This document shows positions 36,780-47,808 of a DNA stretch of 64,000 nt, one piece after another. Position 1 is the first letter of the stretch. Each line of letters opens with the position of its first letter. Source of the DNA: Theocolax elegans (Eukaryota; Arthropoda; Insecta; Hymenoptera; Cerocephalidae). Under the pieces are notes generated by a model. It had not been told where the DNA came from and searched no databases. It was given only the letters and a program-made list of their open reading frames with translations. The position numbers and the translations under genes were made by a program. The DNA lies in assembly GCA_026168455.1 (NCBI GenBank), contig CM047426.1, positions 65,439,342 through 65,503,341 of the forward strand, in the 5' to 3' direction.

Positions 36780-37146
36780 ACAAGCTAGACACTATAATAA
36801 AGGACGTAGATTAGTACAATACCAAGTTGGCGATCGAGTATGTCGACGCAATAGGGTATTGTCCTCAAAAGATAATCATTTTACAGCAAAAATGGCACCA
36901 ATAAACATAGGCCCCGCGAGAGTAGTAGAAGTAGTTTCGGCAAACTATTATATTGTTGAAGACGAAGATACTAAGTGGAGGGTCAAAGTCTATGTAAATG
37001 ATCTTAAGCGTTATATCCCTCCTAGAAACGTTATCCCACCTAAAATTCATTCTTCCCCTTCGCAGCGTCCAATAGCACAAAATATACAGCAAAACCACCC
37101 AAGTAGCAATAACCCACCTAGAAAGCGAGGTAGAATTAAAGAATAA
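36754..37146 (+). pseudogene. Gypsy integrase C-terminus
   Basis: Continuation of integrase in another frame, with a frameshift in 36754-36779. It has VARQARHYNKGRRL and YQVGDRVCRRNRVLS, then a GPY/F-like module (INIGPARVVEVV...VYVNDLKRY), and a basic Pro/Ser/Asn-rich tail ending at a TAA. This module usually helps chromatin targeting and multimerisation. Confidence 0.8.
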
Positions 37147-37229
37147 ATTTGAGTAGGTAAACTTTGGCAATAAAAAGAATCAAACCTGATAATAGCAACG
37201 GGTAAGTTTTAAGCAAGGGTAGGAAATAA

Positions 37230-38200
37230 GAATAATTATTTTCCTTAGAATGGAAAGAATGGGAACAAGCGCGTCAGCGACGCAAAGAGTTTGAGGCCGT
37301 GGCCGCTTCACAGTACGGCCCACGGAGTTTAGGAGACCTGGGAAGGACCTGGAGGGGATCCTGGAAAGATTAGACATAAGTGAAGAACCTGCAAACACCC
37401 CTCCAGGAGCAGGCCAACGCACAACCTGCCCAGGTACCAGAGGATGCGGCAGGGGAGGGCGTCATCTATGCGCCAACCCTGATTTCCGCCGAGCAGCACC
37501 AGGGACGGAAATAGCAGCCCTCACCCCAATAGCCACCACCAGCACTGACATCACACCTTACAGCCCCCCTACAGCCACTCCCACACCGCCATCCCAACCA
37601 CCCTCCTTTTATATCCCAGCCTTCCTTCCCCAACCAATTATTTCCCGCCCAGTCCTCGACCCGTCGACGGGCATGTATACATATGTACATGTGCCGTGAA
37701 CATGCCCCCTCCCTGCCCCGTGCCCAACCTACCCACACCCATTACAGCTCCCTTGTCTCTACCTGCTCCCCCATCCACCACCTCCCCAAAACCCGCTGCC
37801 CTGATGTCCCTCAATATCCCTAATCCTACAAACACCCAACCCCAACCATCCACATCCACGAGCCTACCATCCCTAATGTCACAGCCCGTATAGCCCCCTA
37901 CAACCCTTCCCCCTCCCATTGAACCCTCCAGCAGATCTACGCCGTCTGCTGCAGTAGGGGCAGCATCAGGAACGTGCGGGATCATCCCAGCAGATGCACG
38001 TATGTCCCGGCCCGACCCGAGGGAATGCCGCCCGGGATGTTGGAATTGCGGGGGGCTGGGACATAGCTGGAGGAACTGCCCTTCTCCAAACGCAGTTTTC
38101 TGCAGGAACTGCGGGAGGAGGGGAGTTTTCTCCAAAAACTGCCCCCGCTGCGCAGAGGGCTATTGGGAGATGCAGAGGAAAATGGGAGGGAGGAAATAAA
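37230..38200 (+). pseudogene. Zinc-knuckle (gag nucleocapsid-like) ORF downstream of pol
   Basis: The frame at 38002-38199 has two Cys-rich knuckles: CWNCGGLGHSWRNC (CX2CX4HX4C), then CRNCGRRGVFSKNCPRC. The upstream 37440-37960 is Pro/Ser/Thr-rich in several broken frames, and 37250-37330 encodes a charged stretch (WEQARQRRKEFEA). This resembles the 3' part of a gag gene of another insect gypsy-type element. The element already has a gag upstream, so this may be a captured fragment or a third gene. It is clearly richer in G and C than the surrounding sequence. Confidence 0.6.
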
Positions 38201-38713
38201 TCCCCTCCTATACAGCTTCCCAAAACATGTCCCTCCAAATACACTTCCCGTACAAGCGACGATTAATATGGATTAAAATTTTTTGTTTTATATATATACG
38301 AATAAAATTATATATAACTTAATTCATGTAGTATAATTATTAAGACCCTAACCAAATAGTTACAAGAAGTTTTTTTTCTCTTCTCTCCCCGTTCCTAAAG
38401 AGCACCTGAATATAAGAAGTATCTTATTACCCCAAAATGGCAAATTTTCCCAAATAATAAGGGTGGTGAGAAAAAGCAGAGCAAATTAGCAAACAATTTA
38501 AAGTATATGTAATTATACAATAAAACGGTAATTGACACAAAGAGTTCAAAACGAGGAACTCAAAAGCAGCAGAAAGTAATAATTCACCACACCTTATTAA
38601 TTTTCTTTTTGTAGTTTATATTATTTCATGTTTATTATTTTATTAATTTTTCATTAATTCCTAATTTACATAATAATTTGTATAACAGTATGAGTATGAC
38701 TACCATCATGTAA
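38201..38713 (+). other. Noncoding gypsy 3' region up to the Penelope insertion
   Basis: AT-rich, no supported frame. The last 14 bp (38700-38713, CTACCATCATGTAA) are duplicated at 43649-43662. Confidence 0.6.
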
Positions 38714-40274
38714 TGAAATAAAACTTCGATTGATCTCTGCGAACTCAGCTTTTTATTTTGTGCCTACGTTTCGGACGTTTCTTTTACCGTCCCTTTTCAA
38801 GGCTATACAAAAAATATACTCGTTAAAATTTACAATTTCGCACAAATTGATAAAGAAACAATAATAAAACACATTTAGTACACTCTTACCAATAAAAAAG
38901 GCGCAGAGATGTTAAGTTTTCATATTAATAATACCACAATCCTCCATCGATATCGCACAACTATCAAATTAATTTAAATTAAAATTAATATTAAAAACTT
39001 TAAGCCGAATACAAACTAAAGAAGAAGAAATATTATACAATTAAAATTAAAAGGTCTTATTACCTTCGCACAACCCTCCACTCTACATGCTAAGAAGAAA
39101 AAACGAGGACCTCCCCGAAGGGAGTCCTGTACAGTAGTGAGACTTATATACTAATTATAGCATCGTCTAACCGCTTACAATACATTTCAGCATATACATA
39201 TACCAATGTGTACATATACACATATAGTATATGTATAACGTGTATACTAGTAAGTACATACCTGCAAACCGTATCAAAATAATAAAAGAGCTCATATATT
39301 GCGGGCCAAACGAACTGAAACTTCTCCCATGTACTAGGCGATCACGCGCCGCGAAGAAGTAACACACTCGGCCTGTTAAACCCAAGCTTGCTAGGATTCC
39401 CCCCAGCGGCTCATAAGATGTGCCACCTCCATGCGCCGCGTAATCCCCCCATACCCAGAGACTGAACACATCAAGTGGACGGCCAAGCGAAAGAGTTAAC
39501 AAATATCGATGAATAAATACCGCCTACGCACATAACATTTTCACACTGTCAAGCGTAACTTTATATATGTTTTTTAGAAAATTCACGTCTTCAATACGGT
39601 TTAATGTTTCGTCATGTATTACTAAACCATAGCTATTTTTTGAGATTGTGGGTGGTGTGAATGAAAATTAAGATAACGGCGTGAAGCTGTGTTTTTTCTG
39701 TACCAATTGGTTATAGGTGTAGTGTTATCATATCTGTAAATATGTAGGTCAAGAAAAGGCAATCTACCATCCAGTTCTAGCTCCAATGTAAATTTTAGAG
39801 GATCACAAAAGTTATTAAACTTGTTTAGAACCTCATCAATTTTATTTTCCTTTATAATTAATAGAGTGTCATCTACATATCTTTTATATAGTAATATGTC
39901 GTTCTTAAAGCTATCAAGACATGAAATTTCCAAAGTTTCTAATACCATGTCTGCGAACCATGGACTGGTACAAAAACCCATAGGAGCTCCCATTACTTGT
40001 TTATATACTTTATTATTAAACTGCAAAAAGGTTGAGTCCAAGAGCTGCTCTATCCCCTCCATAAATTCAATCTTAACCAGGGGAATATTATTTTTCAAAA
40101 ATCTCCATTTTTTTGATATTGCTTGTAATATTAAATTTTTTGGTAAATTTGAGAAAAGAGAAACCACATCAAAAGAAACCAATCTGTAATTGGAGGGAAC
40201 ACTCAAATTGTCTAATATTTTTTTCAGTTCTGTACTATTTTTTAAGTTTGATGCTGGTTTGGGAATATATTTAT
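38714..40274 (-). repeat. Inverted 5' arm of the Penelope element
   Basis: It matches the reverse complement of 41458-43611 except that 42108-42703 is missing (about 595 bp, replaced by a few filler bases). It contains the RT core on the minus strand (frame 40296-39622, including the Y-V-D-D box), which runs out of frame at the deletion that removed the nuclease. The arm ends are TGAAATAAAACTTCG at 38714 and, at the inner joint, about 40274. Confidence 0.88.
38762..38803 (-). ncRNA. Hammerhead-like motif in the inverted Penelope arm
   Basis: Mirror of 43519-43563: CTTGAAAAGG, stem GGACG/CGTCC, GAAACGTAGGC. The first core box is CTTGAAAA instead of CTGANGA, so it is weaker than motifs a and b. 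Confidence 0.35.
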
Positions 40275-41399
40275 AATCGTACCTTACATTTAACAAAATT
40301 ATTGAAGAATCAAATTCGTAACCGCAATCATTTATCTTTTCTTCTCGAATGTAGAACTTTAGATTTGAATTCGATTCATATAAAAAGGTTTATTCACTCT
40401 GTTAATAATTTGTCTTTCCATTCTCGTTCAATAAAGAGAAAAACTAACCGTTTATCATCACACATATCTAAAAAAATCTTGAATTTAGAAATAACAGATT
40501 TAAATATACATTTAAAGTACATAGAAAATAGGATTAATGATAGTATTAAGATTATTAAAGAAAAAATAGGTGACGAATACGCTAATAAATTTAAAAACTT
40601 TTACTCCTACATTTTAGATATATATCACTCGAAACAGAAAATGATAAAAAGCAAAAAATTAAACAATTTGAAATTAAATGATGAAAATTACATGAGACAC
40701 TCTAATTTATTTTATAATACGGAGTCTGAAGGTGAATTTGTGGATATAAGAGAAAAATGGGTAGTAAACACCACGAATAGAGACATCCCTCCTTACGTTC
40801 GTGATACATTGCGTCTTGGGGAAAAATTTAATTTTACCTCCAATTTTGATAAAAGTTCTGTTTTTGAAATTTTGAAAGACATTGAGTTCCACCTTCAAGT
40901 TAATGATACCAACACACAAGATAATAATATAACTGACGATTTAAATTATGAAAGTATTGCGATTAGGAATAATAAATTAAAGAAAGAACTTGTACAGTGT
41001 GTTAATAAATTTGTTACAACAAAAAAACACACAAGTTATATAGATAGAATTATTGCAGAAAACTATGAAAAAACAGTTAAATTTCTGAAAAACAACCAAG
41101 ACATTGTGTTCACTAAGGCGGATAAGGGGGCGGTATGCGTTATTATGGAAAGGTCTATGTATATTAAGAAGATGGAGGATTCACTCAATGACAGAAAATA
41201 TTATACGGAAATTAAAAAATGCCCCCTTAAAAAATTGCAAACTAAAACTCAGTCTATTATAAAAGAGTGGTATAATAAAGGCATTTTTAATAATGAAAAC
41301 AGTTTTGATAATATTAAATTAAATTTAGACAACACTAACATTCCTAAGGCTTATGGTTTACTTAAGATTCACAAAGAAAATTTTCCATCCGTATTATAG
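40275..41399 (+). pseudogene. Penelope RT, N-terminal part
   Basis: The frame is already open in the inverted arm, but coding similarity begins near 40290. It has a Lys/Asn-rich, helical N-terminal region, then FTKADKGAVCVIMERSMYI, typical of the region before the Penelope RT fingers, and AYGLLKIHKENFPS, the G-x-x-K-I-H-K box. It ends at TAG 41397-41399. RT continues in another frame, so one base has probably been lost near 41390. Confidence 0.82.
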
Positions 41400-41402
41400 T
41401 AT

Positions 41403-42799
41403 CTGCTCTGAATAGTCCTACTTATGCTTTTGATAAAGCGTAAAGTATATTATTTAATAAATATGTTCCCAAACCAGCATCAAACTTAAAAAATAGTACA
41501 GAACTGAAAAAAATATTAGACAATTTGAGTGTTCCCTCCAATTACAGATTGGTTTCTTTTGATGTGGTTTCTCTTTTCTCAAATTTACCAAAAAATTTAA
41601 TATTACAAGCAATATCAAAAAAATGGAGATTTTTGAAAAATAACATTCCCCTGGTTAAGATTGAATTTATGGAGGGGATAGAGCAGCTCTTGGACTCAAC
41701 CTTTTTGCAGTTTAATAATAAAGTATATAAACAAGTAATGGGAGCTCCTATGGGTTTTTGTACCAGTCCATGGTTCGCAGACATGGTATTAGAAACTTTG
41801 GAAATTTCATGTCTTGATAGCTTTAAGAACGACATATTACTATATAAAAGATATGTAGATGACACTCTATTAATTATAAAGGAAAATAAAATTGATGAGG
41901 TTCTAAACAAGTTTAATAACTTTTGTGATCCTCTAAAATTTACATTGGAGCTAGAACTGGATGGTAGATTGCCTTTTCTTGACCTACATATTTACAGATA
42001 TGATAACACTACACCTATAACCAATTGGTACAGAAAAAACACAGCTTCAGGCCGTTATCTTAATTTTCATTCACACCACCCACAATCTCAAAAAATAGCT
42101 ATGGTTTACAACTTAGTGGATAAGGCGATTTCACTATCAGATTCTACTTTTCACAAAGAAAATGTTAAAATAATAACGAATTTTTTATTGAATAATAATT
42201 ATCCGCTTGCATTTATTAAAAAATATATTAATAAAAGAATGTTATTTTTAAATAATAATGTAAACACTAATATTAACGAGAATCTATTAAATAGAAATCA
42301 AATCCGGAGACCAAGGGTTGTTTTACCATTCATAAAGGGACTGACTCCGAAACTAAACGTATTTATAAAAAAGCATGATTTTCTATTGATTAATCGCACT
42401 ATAAATAAGTTTAACAAGATTATAAAATTAGGTAAAGATATAACAGTAAAAAATGAAATTTGTAATATAGTATATAAGATACCATGTGGTAATTGCCCAG
42501 CGTTATACATAGGCACGAGTAAGCGTAAACTCAAAACCCGCATAAGAGAACATAAATATGACGTAAAAAATAAAAATGACAGATCCGCATTAGCGGTCCA
42601 CACTATCAAAACAGGACATAGCATTGATTTTAATAAAACTTGTATTATGGACATCGAAAATAATTTTAAAAAACGTATGTTCTCTGAAATGATGAATATT
42701 TATATACATGACGAAACATTAAACCGTATTGAAGACGTGAATTTTCTAAAAAACATATATAAAGTTACGCTTGACAGTGTGAAAATGTTATGTGCGTAG
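41403..42799 (+). pseudogene. Penelope RT core and GIY-YIG endonuclease
   Basis: The frame is open from about 41525 to 42799, with the same protein readable from about 41403. RT palm: RLVSFDVVSLFSNLP, VMGAPMGFCTSPWFADMV, YKRYVDDTLLII with catalytic Y-V-D-D, and LPFLDLHIYR. The C-terminal GIY-YIG domain has IVYKIPCGNCPALYIGTSKR and KTRIREHKYDVKN, followed by SALAVHTIKTGHSIDF. The nuclease would nick the target and RT would copy element RNA from that end. Apart from the frameshift at its junction with 40275-41399, this half looks intact, so the insertion may be young. Its stop lies at 42797-42799. Confidence 0.9.
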
Positions 42800-43648
42800 G
42801 CGGTATTTATTCATCGATATTTGTTAACTCTTTCGCTTGGCCGTCCACTTGATGTGTTCAGTCTCTGGGTATGGGGGGATTACGCGGCGCATGGAGGTGG
42901 CACATCTTATGAGCCGCTGGGGGGAATCCTAGCAAGCTTGGGTTTAACAGGCCGAGTGTGTTACTTCTTCGCGGCGCGTGATCGCCTAGTACATGGGAGA
43001 AGTTTCAGTTCGTTTGGCCCGCAATATATGAGCTCTTTTATTATTTTGATACGGTTTGCAGGTGTGTACTTACTAGTATACACGTTATACATATACTATA
43101 TGTGTATATGTACACATTGGTATATGTATATGCTGAAATGTATTGTAAGCGGTTAGACGATGCTATAATTAGTATATAAGTCTCACTACTGTACAGGACT
43201 CCCTTCGGGGAGGTCCTCGTTTTTTCTTCTTAGCATGTAGAGTGGAGGGTTGTGCGAAGGTAATAAGACCTTTTAATTTTAATTGTATAATATTTCTTCT
43301 TCTTTAGTTTGTATTCGGCTTAAAGTTTTTAATAATAATTTTAATTTAAATTAATTTGATAGTTGTGCGATATCGATGGAGGATTGTGGTATTATTAATA
43401 TGAAAACTTAACATCTCTGCGCCTTTTTTATTGGTAAGAGTGTACTAAATGTGTTTTATTATTGTTTCTTTATCAATTTGTGCGAAATTGTAAATTTTAA
43501 CGAGTATATTTTTTGTATAGCCTTGAAAAGGGACGGTAAAAGAAACGTCCGAAACGTAGGCACAAAATAAAAAGCTGAGTTCGCAGAGATCAATCGAAGT
43601 TTTATTTCATTAAACTATTTTTTGACGAACAATAAATTCTTTTAGCAT
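42800..43648 (+). other. Penelope 3' noncoding region
   Basis: It contains a TATATGTGTATATG stretch, a hairpin CTCCCTTCGGGGAGGTCC at about 43199-43216, the hammerhead-like motif at 43519-43563 and a tail (43612-43648) absent from the inverted arm. A 111-codon frame at 42821-43156 is mirrored at 39502-39167 and is probably not coding. Confidence 0.65.
43519..43563 (+). ncRNA. Hammerhead-like motif in the Penelope 3' region
   Basis: GCCTTGAAAAGGGACG, loop, CGTCCGAAACGTAGGC. The GGACG/CGTCC stem sits between the two core boxes, and GCCT/AGGC at the outer ends could pair as a further stem. Penelope elements are known to encode such ribozymes; here the first box deviates from consensus. Confidence 0.45.
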
Positions 43649-43662
43649 CTACCATCATGTAA

Positions 43663-44070
43663 GTATGAGGTATGAGAGTACCGCGAGTAGGGATAGAGCT
43701 CTCAAACAAAAGCGAATATTCTATATTATTATGTATATTTTATGTATTGGCCAGTCGTCGTTATAGTAAAATTAATTTTAAATTATTTAAAAGCAGCTAA
43801 AAAGTTATACACCATACAGCGCGTATACATACACAGATTTTCAGCCAAGCAGCTAGTCAAAGAGACTATACACTTATACCCCGTACCAATAGCACCGGCT
43901 ATTTGGATATTTATTAAGTAAGCAAGCGTAATTACCCCCACCAACTTTAGCATCATAAGCATCGGAAATTTTAAGCAAAATAGTAATTAGCAGCATTTGT
44001 TATTTTTTTTTAGCTTAGCATTAATGTTAGCATTTTATTGAAATTACGACTTCCGCGTAATTTCGGTTTG
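43663..44070 (+). other. Gypsy 3' noncoding region
   Basis: No gene. It continues from 38699 once the Penelope insertion is taken into account. Confidence 0.6.
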
Positions 44071-44082
44071 GTGGGGGGAAGT
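44071..44082 (+). promoter_or_regulatory. Polypurine tract before the 3' LTR
   Basis: GTGGGGGGAAGT lies directly before TGTGACAATG. It is the expected primer for plus-strand DNA synthesis. Confidence 0.75.
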
Positions 44083-45574
44083 TGTGACAATGTGCTTTGC
44101 ACATGTCAAGAGCGAGCGACAGAACCCCTGACGAACACCTACCTACCCGGATAAGCTAGACGAGTCCCTAACTACACTACCTACCCATATACTATTTCCT
44201 AGCTACCTACCCGCACATTAACTACATCCTGCCTACCCTCACAGTCTAATAACCCCATCCCAAGCAGAGCACACATCAAACACTTGGTCTTGACGTTGAA
44301 GGTCAGGGCGAGCTCAGAATCTCATGTGGGCTCCTCCGAGTCTAATACAGCAAGCAAGATAAAAAGGGAGGCGATCACCAGGAAGCCTCCAGGACCCTCC
44401 GAAGCCTCACAGCATAGCAGTCAAGGCGATGAGGTTGTACCCAGGCAGGAAGCCGAAGAACCTCCAACGCCAAGCAAGATACAGCTGTAAGAGAGATATT
44501 AATAAGAACAAAAACACAGCAATAGGATAAGGAGCAAGGAAGAGGATAAATAGCCATAGCCAAGAAGACAAAAGACAAGGAAAGATATGTACAGCTGTAT
44601 ATAATTACTATAGCTGTACAAGGAACATCATTGGGTAAATTGAGGATAGGTTGATGTACACAAACGACGTGTACAGCCGATCTCCCGAACATAACGCATA
44701 CAGATACACATATGTGTGTAAACCTCACGACCAAATACCCAGCTAGAGCCGTAGAAGGAGAGGCTAGTCATCAGCGAGGTCAGCGTCGTCAAGGAGAGAG
44801 AGGGGTGACTCGGCCTCGAGCAGCAAGCGACGGCGGGTGAGCCTCGTACCTGAAACTCATGCCGTACCCATTGAAGAAGGCAGTTAATAACTAAGGAATT
44901 ATTAGTTACCTGGGAAGAGATTGTACCTCGTCTCCGAGACGGCAGCAGCACCAGGTTGTCATCACGGCATACAGCACCATACAGCCGATTTGTACCGATA
45001 CAGCCTGAACACCGCGGCACTCGACACGCTTGCACGACGCGACATCGAGGTGCCGCGCACGAGTACTTGCTGCGCAGGCGCGCGGTACGAACACGGGGCT
45101 CTCGAGCACGCCGAGAGTCAGAGCTCTATGGTCCGCCGCTTTGAACGGACGAAACCTAACATGACCGCGAGACAGCGTGTCCTGTGCCTCGAAAGTCGAG
45201 GAGATAGCGAGTGTGTGTGAAAGAGAGAGAGAGAGAGCAACAGCGTCCCAACCTGGTGTTCCGGAGAATTCGTAAAGGTTGGTGAACCATTACTCCCTGC
45301 TGACGCTACCGCCGAGTACCGCCGAAAGTGCGTGCGAGCATCCCGTCCGTCCCATCCGTCCCCATCCTCTCCCCTACAGCGAACCGGGATTGTAGCAGCG
45401 GAGCACAGCTCCGAGTAACTAACGATAACCCGCGTGTTATCGATATTCGTCGCGAGTTAACGCGGCTGGCGCCCACCCAGATAGTTAATATCTTTAATTA
45501 ATAAATACGTGTTTTATTTTAATTAATTGCTCATCTTATTTGACCTGCACCCTTATACCCAGTGCAGCGTTACA
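44083..45574 (+). repeat. Gypsy 3' LTR
   Basis: 1492 bp, TGTGACA...GCGTTACA. The first 852 bp match the 5' LTR. The remaining 640 bp have CGCGGCTGGCGCCCA near 45460 and AATAAA at 45500-45505, about 70 bp before the end. The CAAT duplication follows. Frames on both strands near 44628-45220 are not supported as genes. Confidence 0.88.
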
Positions 45575-45933
45575 CAATACATAAATGTAGACAATTATAG
45601 AAAACCGTTATATACCTATGACATTGAACGAACGAAAACAATTAATACTGCTCAAGGAGCTAAGTCGAATAACAAGAACATATGGAAAACACCTGTATTT
45701 ATATCAAAACAAATTGTAAATGTGTAAGTAATACATCGATTATTTCATCTACACACATAGGTCGAAGTTAAATCAAACCATTATATTTGTATATTGTCGG
45801 TGTAGAAATTGTGTATCTTCTTTTCTATTTAGAGTACCGTTATAATAATTAATATATAACATTTCTGAAATTAGACGATCAAACGGTCAAATAGCGAAAA
45901 CGAAATGTTTTGATTTTTTTAATTGTGCATGTT

Positions 45934-45935
<2 letters not shown>

Positions 45936-45973
<38 letters not shown>
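45936..45973. repeat. (AT)n microsatellite
   Basis: About 19 AT dinucleotides in a row. Confidence 0.95.
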
Positions 45974-45976
<3 letters not shown>

Positions 45977-46154
45977 TTATTAAATTTTAAATATTGCATA
46001 GTATCACAACTAAAAATTAATATAAAAAATTGGAAAATAAACTATCTTTGTCGCGAATTATTGGTCGATGGAGACCTACAAGGCGAGCTGATTCCTAAGA
46101 ATTCTAAGAAGTCGGATACGTAGTCTCATTATTCCTGTGATCGAAAAAACATTT

Positions 46155-46415
46155 TATTAAATCTCACTTGAGATAGCATTATATGTAACGCGCCTTTAAG
46201 ATAGAATTATATGCAATGCTTCATTAACGTCGCATTATATGAAATTTTCTATAACAAAGCATTATATGAAATTTCATTTCCAAATAGCTTTTTATGCAAT
46301 AGCATTTTGAGATAGAATTATTTTGCGCAAATTTTTGAAATAGCACGGTATGAAATTTTCTTTAAATAGCATTTTCTTAACTTGCCTCGCTCAAATAGCT
46401 TTTTATGAATAGGAG
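46155..46415. repeat. Degenerate short repeats, AGCATTATATGAAATTTTC type
   Basis: About eight irregular copies of ATAG(C/A)ATTATATG or AGCTTTTTATG strings, spaced roughly 25-35 bp apart. Confidence 0.55.
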
Positions 46416-46912
46416 CCGTCGAGTTTTAGATTAGACAAAAAAAATTTCTAGATAAAGTATCTACGCGAATTTCGCCAGTCAAGGAAAATAAAAGTATACG
46501 ACCAGATATTCGGAACGAGACTCACTACGCTGCCGATGTACAAGAATAATGTAAGGCCCGCACAATAGGATGATTATTTCACACCTTTGAGATGACCCCA
46601 AAGCAGAAGGATATTCTGTTCAAAAAGGATCATGCAGCGGCGGTCCTCGGACACGATAAAAACTAGAGCCCGCACACATTTAGAAACTAATACAGGTACA
46701 GGCTTGCTTACTCAATATTATTATGAATAGGTTAGATCACACATTACATTATAATTTTGAAAATACTTCGATTCTTTCACGTTACTTGAATAAATCCATA
46801 TCATTATTAATGCTTAAATTACTCTATATTGCGTGTAGCCTTTTGAAACGCCGTTGGATTTATAAAATATATTTTTTATTAAGGGTACAAACCTGGGTTA
46901 AAATTGAAAAAA

Positions 46913-47527
46913 CAATATTCAATTTTAACAATTAATAATAATTATATGTGTATATAATATCGGTCTCTCCGAACTAAATACTTTACTTTAAAATAAAGCA
47001 GGCCTATGGTACTCTTTGTCCACTATGGTTGGTGGAATTTCCCAGAGCACGGCCTTTTAAAATAATTAAAGGCGTTTCGTCCTCGATCACCAGCTTGGAC
47101 TCCTCAGTAAGGAACTGGAGATCTTACCTTAGACGCCTGTTGCAAGTTGAACTGCGACGCCAGCAAGATGTTCTGCGGCTACATATATAGAAAAGAGACG
47201 ACGATCTCTCCAGCGTGTGTAGAGAAATAGTCGTCTCCATTCGGTGGTGGGAAACGGTTCAACTTGCGACAGGCGTCTAAGGTAAGATCTCCAGTTCCTT
47301 ACTGAGGAGTCCAAGCTGGAGATCGAGGACGAAACGCCTTTAATTGTTTTAAAAGGCCGTTCTCTGGGAAATTCCACCAACCATAGTGGACAAAGAGTAC
47401 AATAGGCCTGCTTTATTCTAAAGTAAAGTATTTAGTTCGGAGAGACCGATATTATATACACATATACATATCAACGAACAATAAATGCATTTTGTATCGA
47501 ATTAATAATAATTGTTAAAATTGAATA
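46913..47527. mobile_element. Long inverted-repeat element (fold-back or MITE)
   Basis: The left arm (46913-47145) is mirrored in 47268-47527. Matching blocks include ATATCGGTCTCTCCGAAC, CCACTATGGTTGGTGGAA, GGCGTTTCGTCCTCGATC and CTTAGACGCCTGT. A loop of about 120 bp separates the arms, and the right arm has an extra ~35 bp near 47470-47500. No transposase. An 83-codon minus-strand frame (47380-47129) follows the palindrome and is probably chance. Confidence 0.75.
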
Positions 47528-47808
47528 TCTGTTTTGTACTCAGGCTTGTCCCCGTAATAAAAGAATGAATATAAAATTTTATAGTAAAATAAATGAATAC
47601 GAATTATTTTAAATAAGCTGTTAATCGTTTCTAAATCCTGTTCATCAACATCCAATGCGGGAAACATGTGGAAAAAAGTTTAGATCAGGTTTGACCTGCA
47701 CTACTAATCTTTACATAATGAATATAAATATATGACTGTAAACCCCTTATTCATTAATATATAATATAGACGATAATACAAATATATGAACAGATACGTT
47801 ATCATTAC
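47528..47808. other. Intron-like AT-rich stretch
   Basis: No supported feature. It lies 3' of the kinase exon on the coding strand, and no further kinase exon is found here. Confidence 0.55.

Larger units (their letters stand above)
38714..43648 (+). mobile_element. Penelope-like retroelement with GIY-YIG nuclease
   Basis: 4.9 kb flanked by a 14-bp target duplication, CTACCATCATGTAA. It consists of an inverted copy of its own 3' half (38714-40274), followed by the forward coding region (40275-42799) and a 3' region ending AATAAATTCTTTTAGCAT. Inverted or tandem partial copies (pseudo-LTRs) at the 5' side, variable target duplications and a Penelope RT joined to GIY-YIG are hallmarks of this class. 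Hammerhead-like motifs occur in both arms. Confidence 0.88.
27984..45574 (+). mobile_element. Nested Ty3/gypsy retrotransposon, full composite
   Basis: The outer limits are TGTGACAATG at the left and CAGCGTTACA at the right, flanked by the same 4 bp, CAAT (27980-27983 and 45575-45578). This is the TG...CA ends and 4-bp duplication of an LTR-element integration. The order inside is LTR part, leader, gag, [solo LTR], protease, RT, RNase H, integrase, a zinc-knuckle ORF, [Penelope element], polypurine tract, LTR. Without the two insertions the element is about 10.7 kb. Protease-RT-RNase H-integrase order identifies Ty3/gypsy. Stops and frameshifts in gag and pol show that it is dead. Confidence 0.85.
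45579..46912. other. Unique stretch between gypsy and the inverted repeat
   Basis: It contains an (AT)n microsatellite (45936-45973) and degenerate repeats (46155-46415). A 45-codon stretch ending near 45725 (KNIWKTPVFISKQIVN) followed by a GTAAGT-type donor could be an exon, but I do not recognise it. Confidence 0.5.

Noticed and set aside
37466..38266. Several overlapping minus-strand frames, Gly/Arg/Trp-rich
   Set aside because: They are shadows of the GC-rich zinc-knuckle region on the plus strand.
42821..43156. 111-codon frame, mirrored in the inverted Penelope arm
   Set aside because: It lies after the nuclease stop in the 3' noncoding region. Conservation between arms reflects recent duplication, not selection.
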